Shown in pieces: positions 9,830 to 19,486 of a DNA stretch of 64,000 nucleotides. Position 1 is the first letter of the stretch; each line of letters starts with the position of its first letter. The notes under the pieces are model-generated. The model was given only the letters and a program-made list of their open reading frames with translations. It did no database searches and was not told where the DNA came from. Made by a program: the position numbers and the translations under genes. Source of the stretch: Leishmania infantum JPCM5 (Eukaryota; Euglenozoa; Kinetoplastea; Trypanosomatida; Trypanosomatidae); assembly GCF_000002875.2 (NCBI RefSeq), contig NC_009420.2, positions 680,001 through 744,000 of the forward strand, given 5' to 3'.

Positions 9830-11417
9830 TGCGGCTGCCGCCCCTGCAAGGGCACTGTCGGGAACACACACACACGCTCAGTCAGCAGTCTCCCTGATCG
9901 TTGTGAACGAGTGGCGTACGCCGGTTTGGTTGTCCCCCTCCCCTCTCTTTCGCGCGAGTGTGTATGGGTGGCTTATTGTGCACCTCGTTTTTTCTTCCTT
10001 CCTCACACTTGCTCGAAGGTAGTGATGCGCGCGTACGCATGGTTTCGTGGAAGCAGAGTAGTGAGGGATGTCGCGCAGTTGCACAAGACGAGAGGGCGAC
10101 GAGTGCGACCGCACCAAGAGGCAGAAACCGAGAAAAAAAAAAGAATGAGAGAAATCGGGTCGACAACGATAGGCAGTAGCAAAGCAGATCGAGGAAGGGA
10201 GGGAGAGCGAGTGCGAAGCGTCCATGGGTTCATGGTCCGTGCAACGGGAGTGACTGTCCTGAGGCTGGAGATAGGAAGAAGACAAAACGGAACGGCAGTG
10301 ACGGTCGCCACCAGCTGGAGAGAGAGACACGAGAGGAGGGGAGGTGATGCCCATGCCTGCCGCGCGTTCCCGCAGCATCGCACGTGAACAGATGCCGATG
10401 TGGAGTGCAGTAAGGGCACAAGAGGGAAAAGGGCAGAAAAGCGTGCTGTTCCGCCCTTCGCTGGCCTGCTTTGCCGCCCCCCAACCACCACCACCAGCCA
10501 CACACACACACACACACCTGTATGTGCAAGTACTCGATTCTTTTTGCTGTGTTGTTCGCTTGTCGTCCTTCCCGCTCGCCTCTGCAACGGAGACGTGCGA
10601 AAACAGGTGAATCGGAAGGAAAAGAGGGGGAGAAGTGTGCGAGTAACGAAAGTTGTAAAGGCGCACACACATACACACGAGGGCAACGAATTAGTGGAAG
10701 CCATGGGCGCAACGATCAAAGGCCACAAGGCTGTTCAGCTCAACACCGACAGAAACACGCACACGCGCACGGGCAAACAGGCACCGATAACACTGAACGC
10801 ACACAATTAGAGAAAGAAGGCCACCACTGGCGCCGCGAGCAGCAGTCGTCCCTCATCAAGCTTCAACACGACGTTGGTACTCGCGTTGCTTTAGCGTCGT
10901 CTGACCTTCGCACACAAAACGTTATGCCGTTTATATGTGCGCGCTTGGTTTCGGCCCCCCCCCAACGCTCCCTTTTCTGTTGTTTTGCTCTCTCGCTGTG
11001 TTTTTATATGCAGAAGGAGGAAGAGGGGGAGGGAGAGAAAGACGCGCTGCTCGAGTAGAGAAAGTGATGCGCGATGATCAGCGCGGGACTGGCAGAGAGA
11101 CAGGGAGAAGGCAGGCAATATATGGGATGCACAAGCCCCTGCAGGGGGGCGCGCGCGAGTCCTTCCCGAATCCCTTATGGCATCGCTGCCACATGTTCCT
11201 CCTCGCGGCGCCGCTGCCATCTCTTCTTCTCTCTCCCCCTTATTCGAAAAGAGTGAAACGCTTCTTTTGGTGGGGTTGTGCTGGCGAGGGATAGAGAGCG
11301 AGAGCGAGAGAGAGGCGAAGAGTCGCCGGCCAGCGAGCGAGAACTGCGCAACGACTCGTCTTTCCCTTTCCCTTTCCCTCCTCTCTCTGCCGTTTTTCGC
11401 CACGAGGGCCGGAGTCA
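9830..11417. other. Intergenic spacer (1.6 kb)
   Basis: Contains the presumed 5' UTR of the large mitochondrial-looking protein; the coding strand just upstream of its ATG reads (GT)n-TTCCCGACAG, a plausible acceptor at about 9855. It also holds the 3' UTR of the propeller-like membrane protein. A CA run lies at 10499-10517, and long polypurine stretches at 10130-10340 and 11010-11350. No convincing gene on either strand. Confidence 0.7.
10499..10517. repeat. (CA)n microsatellite
   Basis: About nine uninterrupted CA units on the plus strand in the spacer between two genes. It is one of several CA/TG runs in the spacers of this window. Confidence 0.9.
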
Positions 11418-13070
11418 CTAGGCAGAGCCGTAGTTGGGCGCCCGGCGTCCAAGTAGCGGCGAGCTACTGCCGCTCCCATACAAGGCGCTCGCATCTTCAT
11501 CCAGATAGCGCTGGCGTCGCTGTTGCTTTTGCCCGTACATGCAGTTCTGGATTTGGCGGTACGCAATGAAAGACGGCACCAGGATGAGAACGAGCGCGAG
11601 CGCGACGGACCAGATCGACGCCGCTGTGCACAGCGCAACGTAGCGGAACTTTCCGTCCTTGTTTAGCTCATAGCAAAACGGGATGTTTTCCTGGTGCTCA
11701 AGCAGCGTCGACATGATGAACTCCGGCTGATCCGGCAGATGCTTCACAAAGAAGCCAAGGAACGGAGAAGGTCCGTAGCCGCTTGTGTAGTCGGTCAGAA
11801 ATGGAGACGCGTAGGAGTAGATGCGGCGGCCGTTGCGATCGGCGATGAGCAGCACATCACGGGCGGAATTCTCGTAGATGCCGCTCGCCGCGTGCAGTGG
11901 GGTGGGGTGGTTGATGGTATAGAGGCGATGTGCCCGGATGAAGTCCTCGCCAAAGGCGCCGCCCTGCATGCCGTTGTTGTTCGTGTTTCCCTGGCGGGAG
12001 GAGAAGCGCACCATGTACGCCATGCCGTCCTCCTTGCTCGTGACGTAAATGTACGGCACGTCGAAGCGCTGCGTGTGGACGCCGGCAGCGGAGACGGATA
12101 GCGACGACGAGTCACTGATGTAGTAGCGGTTCGGAAACATCACTTGAATCGGGGACGGCACGTTTAAGCCAAAGAGGCGCTCGCCGCTCTCGGGGTCGAA
12201 AACGTGCACGGTGTTGCTCGACACGTCACACACGAGCAGGTAGTACATCGTCGACTCGTTTGTCACAGCGAAGACGCCGGAGGGGGCGCCGCCCTCGACC
12301 AGCGCGCGCGGCAGCAGCGGCGAGATGGCGAGGCCACGCACGGAGCTCATCGAGTAGGACGAGCTCCACGACGAGGCAAAGAGACCGGAGTTGTCTGGGA
12401 TGTTCTTCGGCGCCACCACCGTCTCCTCCGCCGACACCGTCTCCTCCGCCGACACCGTCTCCTCGTCGGCCTCAACGGCGGCCTTGACGTTCTTGGCCGG
12501 CTTCCAGGCCGGGTAGAAGGCGTGCTGAGATCCGCCGGCGCCGGCCTTCGGCGTCACGTCCGCGGTCCGGTAGCGCGTGTACCGCGTGACGGTCACCGAG
12601 TTTTGGTTCGACACGTACATGTCCTCGGTCGCTGGGTGGAAGGTGATGTCGTACGGGTGATCCAGAAACGGGTTCTCCTTGTCCTGCTCAATCACGGTGA
12701 AGAGGTAGTCGCGGGTACAGTTTTCCTCCATTGTGCCGTTCAGCAGGCCGTTGCCGCTGACGGCGAAGACGCGGCTGTAGGAGCCGCGAGCGCTGGACAC
12801 GTAGAGGTGGCCCTGCGGGCCAAAGCGCATGGAGCGGAGCTTGTCGACGCGCACGCCGGGTGGGAAAGAGGCTTTGTTGAGCACCGGGCCGAGGTAGTTG
12901 CCGAGAGTGTCAAAGGACCAAATGTTATCGCCCATGTTAGACGTGACGTAGACTGTGTGGGTGTTCCCGTTAGAGGGGCATAGCGCGTGGCCCGAGTGGC
13001 TGCAGGCAAACATCGCCAGCAGCAGCGCTGCAGCCAGCGTCACCACGGCGTGCGATGAGCGTGGAGGCAT
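11418..13070 (-). CDS. Type I membrane protein with beta-propeller/NHL-like ectodomain
   Basis: A 550-residue protein. Residues 1-30 (MPPRSSHAVVTLAAALLLAM...) form a signal peptide with a basic start and a hydrophobic core. The ectodomain shows recurring strands of the NHL/six-bladed propeller kind, such as DKLRSMRFGPQGHLYVSSA, DHPYDITFHPATEDMYVSN and DVLLIADRNGRRIYSY. A hydrophobic segment at about 480-503 is followed by a short basic, Gln/Arg-rich cytosolic tail. The ectodomain has N-glycosylation sequons (for example NGTM, NCTR). Residues 203-218 are a tandem SAEETV repeat encoded by a short minisatellite. Start: ATG at 13070, directly before the signal peptide; the frame upstream to 13127 is non-ATG. 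The ligand and the exact membrane are unknown; plasma membrane or flagellar pocket is inference. Confidence 0.85.
   Translation of the reverse strand: MPPRSSHAVVTLAAALLLAMFACSHSGHALCPSNGNTHTVYVTSNMGDNIWSFDTLGNYLGPVLNKASFPPGVRVDKLRSMRFGPQGHLYVSSARGSYSRVFAVSGNGLLNGTMEENCTRDYLFTVIEQDKENPFLDHPYDITFHPATEDMYVSNQNSVTVTRYTRYRTADVTPKAGAGGSQHAFYPAWKPAKNVKAAVEADEETVSAEETVSAEETVVAPKNIPDNSGLFASSWSSSYSMSSVRGLAISPLLPRALVEGGAPSGVFAVTNESTMYYLLVCDVSSNTVHVFDPESGERLFGLNVPSPIQVMFPNRYYISDSSSLSVSAAGVHTQRFDVPYIYVTSKEDGMAYMVRFSSRQGNTNNNGMQGGAFGEDFIRAHRLYTINHPTPLHAASGIYENSARDVLLIADRNGRRIYSYASPFLTDYTSGYGPSPFLGFFVKHLPDQPEFIMSTLLEHQENIPFCYELNKDGKFRYVALCTAASIWSVALALVLILVPSFIAYRQIQNCMYGQKQQRRQRYLDEDASALYGSGSSSPLLGRRAPNYGSA
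12418..12465 (-). repeat. 18-bp coding minisatellite (SAEETV repeat)
   Basis: Two perfect and one partial copies of an 18-bp unit (plus strand CCGTCTCCTCCGCCGACA), in frame with the propeller-like membrane protein and encoding EETVSA units in a probable loop between propeller blades. Likely to vary in length between strains. Confidence 0.85.
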
Positions 13071-14381
13071 CTTGCTCGCTCGCGCACCGGTGTGCAGCTC
13101 TAAAGGAGAAGCGGGGGTAAGTACCACAGCACTGCAGAGAATAGAAAGACAACAAAGTCAGGTGAAAGCCATGGATACATGAGCGATAGAGGCGTGGCAC
13201 GCACACGCAGAGAGAGGTACGAAAGAGGGGGCCTGCCTTACGCGAAACAACGATGTCGCCGTGAGAGGACAAGACCGCGAAAAGAGGGAAGCGATTAAGT
13301 GAGAGCGTCGATGCTCGGAAGCGCACACGCCCAATGGGCGAAAGAGCTCTAGATGCCAAGAATCAGAGGGTAAGAACGAGCAGTTGGAAGGCGATAGGAA
13401 GCACCGTGATACTAAGGGCAGGGTGATGATGCAGTGATTCGTGCGAGGCCGAGCGCGTCAGGAGAGAAAACTCTACAGCACAGAGGTGAGAGGAAGATGA
13501 TCGAATGAGGTGAAGCAGTAGAACAGTAGGCTTTCACCGGGAAGAAGCACATCCAGCGAACGGCAGAGAGAGAGAGCAAGACGGTGATGGAAATGAACCA
13601 CGTGAGGCACAGGGCTTGCGAGGCGCACGTGGGAGGAGGAGTGGATGGGCAGTAGCGAAGGTGAACTGCAAGACGCTTGTATATATTGCCTAGCCTCGCC
13701 ACGGCGTGTTTGGGCTTACTGGCACAAAAGAAGCGGGCGACCCACAGCGCCCCCAAATCACAGCCTTGGGAGCCGTACTGAAGTGTGTTTGCGTGCGTGA
13801 GAGCAAGAGATTGCATATGCGGTGCTCCCGCGCAAGGGCAAGAGAGCAACTCGCTCGTTCTTTCACAGGAGAGAGCAAGGTCGAACAGGGGGGGGAAGAA
13901 GTGGTGGTGATTCTCCCTGCGACAACGCCCGATAAAGGCGATAATAACCGGGTAGAGGAGGCAGAAGCGCGCGACGAAGGTACTCGAAGAGGGCAGACGA
14001 TAGGGGATGCAAAACTGGGCAGACAAGCAATACGAAAAAAAAAGTGGAAGACAAAGGGAGGAGCGGCCAGCGATACGCAAAAGAGGCAGGAGGAAAAGGG
14101 CACGCGCGCGCGGGTGCCTAGGCGCGTGTCCCTCCGGTCGACAATCATCGCAGATGCACGGAATTGACTCTGAAGATGAGTAAGAGTCAAGCGCCGTGGA
14201 ACAGGAAGATGGTGTGCGCGTGCGTCCGAGACGTGCAGTGTGCGCGAAATCAATGGAAGGATAGCCGAGGCGAGGGCACGCTCCCTGAAAAGGAAGCAAG
14301 AGCAAGGATGCGCTACGTGAGCTGCACGAAACCCCTCGTCCTTGCCCTTTCCCTTTCCCTTCGCCTGGACACGCCTGCCCC
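13071..14381. other. Intergenic spacer (1.3 kb)
   Basis: Upstream region of the propeller-like gene and 3' UTR of the dehydrogenase gene. Polypurine on the plus strand at 13800-14120, with a G7 run near 13890 and an A9 run near 14034. Longer frames here are low-complexity and have no family resemblance. No gene seen. Confidence 0.7.
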
Positions 14382-15911
14382 CTAGACAGTCGAGAAGAGG
14401 ACGTACTTGATGTCGACAAAGGATTCAATGCCATACTTGGACCCATCCCGGCCGAGCCCACTCTCCTTGACCCCGCCAAACGGAGCCGCTGGACTAGAAA
14501 GGGCACTGTCGTTGACACCCACCATGCCGTAGCGCAAGGCCCGCGCAACGCGGTGCTGGCGACGGTAATCGCTGGTGAAGAAGTACGAGGCCAGCCCGGC
14601 TCGAGTGTCGTTGGCCATCTTTACGGCAGCATCTTCCGTGTCGAAGGGCACAAGGGGCAGAACAGGGCCGAAGAGCTCGTCGTGGCAGCACAGCGTTGCG
14701 TCGTGCGGCACGTTAGTGAGCAGCGTCGGCTCGAAGAAGTAGCCACCGCCCTTCACAGCCTTTCCACCCACCATCAGCGTGGCCCCCTTCTCCACAGCAT
14801 CCTCCACCACGCGAGTCATGCGCTCTAGCGTGGCACTTCCAATCATGGCACCTACCTTCACGGCGGGGTCAAAGCTGTTGCCCACCTTCAGCGCGCGCAC
14901 CCGGTCGGCCACGAGGCTCTTGAACTCCTCATAGACACTCGCCTGCACGAGCGCGCGGTTCACGCAGATGCACGTTTGGCCCGCGTTGCGGAACTTTGCG
15001 GCGATGAGCTGATCAGCGGCACGAGGCAGGTCGGCATCCTCAAAGACGATACAGGGCGCGTTGCCGCCAAGTTCCATGCTGACTTTCTTCATCGTCTCGG
15101 AGCACCGACGGTAGAGGTGCTGGCCGACGCGGGTGGAGCCGGTGAAAGAGACCTTGCGCACGTCGAAGGACTCGGCGAGTGCGTCGCCGATCTTGGGGGC
15201 ATCACCGGCGACGACGTTGAAGACGCCTGGCGGGATGCCGGCTTCGTCGGCGAGCTGGGCAAGCGCCATGGCCGTGAACGGGGTGAGCTCGGCAGGTTTG
15301 AGTACGACGGTGCAGCCGGCCGCGATGGCACCGCAGGCGGCACGCATGATCATCGCTGCCGGGAAGTTCCACGGGGTAATGATGCCCACAACGCCGACCG
15401 GCTCCCGGAAGACAGTCGTCTGCACACCTGGGCGAGGGCCGGGGATGATGTCGCCGTAGATCCGCTCCGCCTCGCCGGCGTACCAGTCCGCGTAACCTTG
15501 CGCGTACAGCACCTCACCCTTTCCCTCCGCGATGACCTTGCCGGATTCGCGAGAGAGAATGTTTGCAACTACGTCACAGTGCTTCCGCATGAGCTCTCCC
15601 CAGCGCCGCACCGCTGCGGCGCGCTGACGCGGCATGACTTCTCTCCAGCTCTCGAACACAGCCCTGGCGGCCTCGATAGCGGCCGTCGTCTCCGCGTAGC
15701 CCATGCATGGAATAGCCCCGATGATCTGGTTTGTACACGGATCCTCGACGGTCACCGTCTTGTCCGAGAGCGCGCTTGCGACCCACGCGCCGTTGATGTA
15801 GCAGGCCGGCTCCCTCATCATGGGCGTGGTACCCGAGGCGTACTGAGCCGCGTTAGCCCAATCGAAGGGCTGGAAACCCTTGGCACCAACCGTTCGGAAC
15901 AGCTTCGACAT
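14382..15911 (-). CDS. SSADH: Succinate-semialdehyde dehydrogenase, NAD(P)-dependent
   Basis: A 509-residue aldehyde dehydrogenase of the succinate-semialdehyde type, which oxidises succinic semialdehyde to succinate (the last step of the GABA shunt). Visible family landmarks: PWNFP with the catalytic Asn near residue 182, the cofactor loop FTGSTRVGQ (256-264), the general base Glu in MELGGNAP (E280) and the nucleophile in FRNAGQTCICVNR (C314), with a second Cys two residues later (C316). The C-terminal PFGGVKESGLGRDGSKYGIE block is typical of GabD/SSADH. The first 18 residues (MSKLFRTVGAKGFQPFDW) could be a short mitochondrial presequence, but this is weak. The ATG at 15911 was chosen because everything upstream in frame is low-complexity with no family homology. 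Glutarate-semialdehyde or another related substrate cannot be excluded. Confidence 0.92.
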   Translation of the reverse strand: MSKLFRTVGAKGFQPFDWANAAQYASGTTPMMREPACYINGAWVASALSDKTVTVEDPCTNQIIGAIPCMGYAETTAAIEAARAVFESWREVMPRQRAAAVRRWGELMRKHCDVVANILSRESGKVIAEGKGEVLYAQGYADWYAGEAERIYGDIIPGPRPGVQTTVFREPVGVVGIITPWNFPAAMIMRAACGAIAAGCTVVLKPAELTPFTAMALAQLADEAGIPPGVFNVVAGDAPKIGDALAESFDVRKVSFTGSTRVGQHLYRRCSETMKKVSMELGGNAPCIVFEDADLPRAADQLIAAKFRNAGQTCICVNRALVQASVYEEFKSLVADRVRALKVGNSFDPAVKVGAMIGSATLERMTRVVEDAVEKGATLMVGGKAVKGGGYFFEPTLLTNVPHDATLCCHDELFGPVLPLVPFDTEDAAVKMANDTRAGLASYFFTSDYRRQHRVARALRYGMVGVNDSALSSPAAPFGGVKESGLGRDGSKYGIESFVDIKYVLFSTV

Positions 15912-18164
15912 TGGTGATGCACTAGTGGGGGCACGAGTGCTTTTCCTTGGTTGTGGTAGCAGTCCATGCGGGAGGGGGGAGGGTAGGGTGGCCAAGGAGT
16001 GTCCTCTGAGATGTGTCCCAGTACAGAGAGCAGCGCCCGCAATCACAGATGTGAGCTTCCCTTTGATAAGTGCTCCCCTCGTCTGCGCACGCCGCTCCGA
16101 AGCGGTGGCTGATGGAAGGATACAGGGAGAGAGAGCGAAAAGAAAGCCGTCTTTGCCCCGTCCCCCTCTCCCTACCGTCTTGGTAGCAAGCTCGAGAGCG
16201 AAGAGCACCCGAAGCGGTGTTTTCGTTTTGTTTTGTACTTTTGCCGACTGGTAGCGGAGTGAGAGAGAGGGCAGGTGGTCGTGGCACTTCACAAGCGGGC
16301 GGAGAGAGACCACCACAAAGATGGAGTGGCGGAGTGGATAAGAGTTCAACGGTGAAGAAAAACAAAAACGAGGAAAGCAGAGGAACAAGAACGATGGGAG
16401 TGTGTATCCTTTAGCCCTAACGGAGCAAGCGAGGAAGACACGCCAGTGCAGAGTCAGCTGCCGTCCATGAAGAACGAAAGGGGGCTTTCAGCACAACCAC
16501 TCTACCTTTCTTTCACCGTGTCTGCCATGCTCCATTTCTTGATGGCGCTGCGGGTGCAGTGGACTGGGAGGGAGAGGGGGGGGGGCGTGCAACACGTCTC
16601 CGTTTCGATTCCTTTTCGTTTGTGCCTCTGAAGTTGTCCCACGTGAGCATGCATCGCGCAGCGCCCTTACAGAAGAAAGAGGAGCGTGATACGGACCAGG
16701 AAATGCAGCACGACAGCCGCGAGAGACACGTCTTCCAGAGCCGGCCCACCACCTCCTCGACGTGCTGTGATGCGGCACTTTTTCTTTCCTTTTCGTTGCC
16801 CTTTGTGCCTCTTTTACGTGATGCGGTGCGATGTGTCCGTTCGCGTCGCTACTGCGCCGTTTTTCGTTTTGTTTGTGATAGATGGAGGAGAAAGAGTTGC
16901 GTCACACGTGGGGAGAGAAGGCCGCCAAGACGAAACACACAAGCAAACAGTGAGAGAGAGAGAGAGAGAAACATAGAGAGGAAACAAAGACAGCACGAAG
17001 AGAGAAAACCTTTAAAGAACCACACCCAGCTCAACAACTCTCCCAATCATACTGTGCGTGCGCCTATGTCTACGTATGTCCGCGGCGTTGCATGCACAAA
17101 AAGGAGTGGACGTTACTCGCCTCCTCGTCGGGGGGAGGGGTTTAAGCGTCTGCATAATGCTGTGCACGTGCGTCAGCAACGGAGTCCATGTTTGAGTCGG
17201 CGCAGTTCGCTATAAGAAAAAGGAGGTATACACCGGAAGACAGGCATACGCAAGGAGGAGGCAAATGCAAAGACACGCTCGCTCACACACACACACACAA
17301 GCATCGTTGGCTGTTGAGAAAGCTACTATTACGGTTTCTGCTTTTTTTCTTTTTCCGTTTTACATGAACCGAGAAAGATGTGCAAGTGGAGGAAAACAAA
17401 GGAGGGAGAAGAGAGGAACCCCGAGACGCACACCGCACCTCCCTCGCACACGCACGCACAGACACACGCACAACTGTGCCCACATCATCATAGAAAATGC
17501 ACAAGCACTAACGACGCCAACACAAGAGCAATAAACGAAGGCTACGGCTCTCTCCAACACCCCCCCAACTTTACACCTCTCGCACGCTCCCTCTTTTTGC
17601 ACGTTTCTGTTTTATACTGTCTACTAGCACGAAAAGAAGAGCACGAGTGAGCGGGGCCTGCTTCTGTCCCCCTTCCTACCCACACCGTGTGTGCGAGCGC
17701 GCCCGTGCGCACGGACGCGTGGCAAGGAAGAGGACGCATGCGCACATTTCCTGGAGACACGCACGCAGGCACACCACCTCACCCCATACGCATCTGCACA
17801 GACGCACCGGTGTCAGGAACCCGCGACAAAACCGAGCGACGTGTGTGCGTGTGTGTTTTCCTTTCATGGAGTCGTCAGAAAGCGAAGAAGAATGAACGAT
17901 CAGGGCGGCGCACGGATCACTTGAAGGATTCGCTGGCCCACGGCATAACCACGCACACCGTCATCACCTACAGCGCCCTTCTTAGCCGCAGAGGCAACAC
18001 GTGAGGCGTTGTGCAGAGAAGACAGAGACCAGCGAGTCTGCGCGTGATAGATGCTGAAGCGGCAATGCTTCCGATATTAGCCAACACGAAAGTCTTCTTC
18101 CTGTCGTCATCGCTTGTCGTGAATCCGAGCACAACTGCTAATTCTGAAGCCTCGCATCCGCTAC
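15912..18164. other. Intergenic spacer (2.25 kb)
   Basis: Upstream region of the dehydrogenase gene and long 3' UTR of the small mitochondrial-looking protein. Holds a GA run (about 16952-16969), a CA run (about 17284-17299) and several cacgca-type degenerate repeats at 17440-17800. A pyrimidine tract on the coding strand opposite 15965-15985 may serve SSADH splicing. No credible gene on either strand. Confidence 0.7.
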
Positions 18165-18485
18165 TTACTCGACCTCCTCCGGAAGGTCCTTAAAGAAGGT
18201 GTCCATTTGCGGACCCCAAGCATCGGCCCACTGGTAGCCGGTGCCGAGCCTGCGGCGCCACACACGCAGGTAGTCGTTCTTGAACTCGGAGCGGGCGGTG
18301 TGCTTGCTGCCCATGCGCAGGAAGATAATCCACATCACTACAAAATACCCGAGCACGACACCGACGGCGCCGTAATACACCGGAAACTTCATGTGCGACA
18401 GCTCCGTGTAGCTGCGGCGAGACACCGCTGCAGAGATGCTAGAAAGGCTGCGCCCCGCAGACGCTCCCAAGGCACGGCGGAACAT
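18165..18485 (-). CDS. Small single-span membrane protein, probably mitochondrial
   Basis: A 106-residue protein beginning MFRRALGASAGRSLSSISAAVSRR, a classic Arg/Ser/Ala-rich mitochondrial presequence with no acidic residues, followed by one hydrophobic span at about residues 36-57 and a charged C-terminal part rich in Trp and Tyr. This is the build of small accessory subunits of respiratory complexes or ATP synthase, which in trypanosomatids are often lineage-specific. I cannot assign it to one complex. The ATG at 18485 sits just after an A-rich leader; the longer upstream frame (to 18914) lacks coding character. Codon use (GCC, CGC, GTG) matches the neighbouring genes, supporting a real gene despite its size. 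Confidence 0.8.
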   Translation of the reverse strand: MFRRALGASAGRSLSSISAAVSRRSYTELSHMKFPVYYGAVGVVLGYFVVMWIIFLRMGSKHTARSEFKNDYLRVWRRRLGTGYQWADAWGPQMDTFFKDLPEEVE

Positions 18486-19486
18486 TTTCTTTTTTTTTTG
18501 CTCCTCTGCCTCGCTGAAAAGTCTGTCGTGCACGGCACAAGACACTTGAAAGGAAGCGAACTTTAAACAACAGCGAGCGCGCGTTCGATGTAACGTTTGC
18601 GGCCGCCACAGTGGAGAGAGGGGGAGAGGTAATACACGACGATCTTGTATGTCGTTTGCATGCTGTCGTCGTTGTCGTTGATATGAGTAGCACGCGGTGC
18701 GATGCGCGCCGGGTGAGAGTGGGCGTTGGACAGTATGGTCATCGAAGCGAGGTGCAGGGAGAAGAGTAGATGCGGCCGTCAACAACATGGCGGGCGTAAG
18801 ACAAGAGGAGGATGGAGCAGGGCCGCCGCCACAACGTCCTCGGACCGATTCCGGCGGCGATACACATCCTTGAGGCAAGTTTGTGAGTGAACGAGACAAA
18901 AAGACGACGCGCATTCGTCGCGCGCCGTCCGGCAGGTCCGCTGCAGCGCGCTACCGTGCCCCTGACTCCGCAATACGAAGTAGACGAGGCAAGCGCAGCG
19001 CAAGGGCGATGGTGAGGTGTCGCTCTTCTCTTTACCACAGCAAGCACTGCTCACTGCTCTTTTGTGTGCGTGCGTACTTGGCTCAGCAGTGACTGAGGTG
19101 CAGTGGATTACGAGAGCAGCAAACGTCGGCAGCTGTGTGCACTGCAGGAAGAGAGAGCACGCACACACTAAAGAAAGAAACAGAACAGATTCGGTTCCGA
19201 GTGGATGCAAAAGTAAGAGATGAGAAACACAAAGAAGGCCCACGCCACTACTACTCACACTATACATTCCACGCGAGAAGAGAGGCGGGGTTGGGGTTGG
19301 GGTAGACGCACAAGGGGCACACTGCAGGGACCAGCTCTCGGCTTACCTCTTCGTTATCGTGGTGTTCACAGTTGTGCGCACGGGGGGATGGGGGGAGAGG
19401 GCAAGAGGAGGGTTGCCTCTTCTCTCCCTACTCTTGAAACAGCGCAAAACCGCGTCGCATACGCACAAACAGCGCACACATGCATC
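18486..19486. other. Intergenic spacer (1.0 kb)
   Basis: Holds the 5' UTR of the 106-residue protein and the 3' UTR of the TPR protein. A minus-strand frame at 18779-19267 is Cys/Leu/Ser-rich without recognisable features and I do not treat it as a gene. Nothing else seen. Confidence 0.65.
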
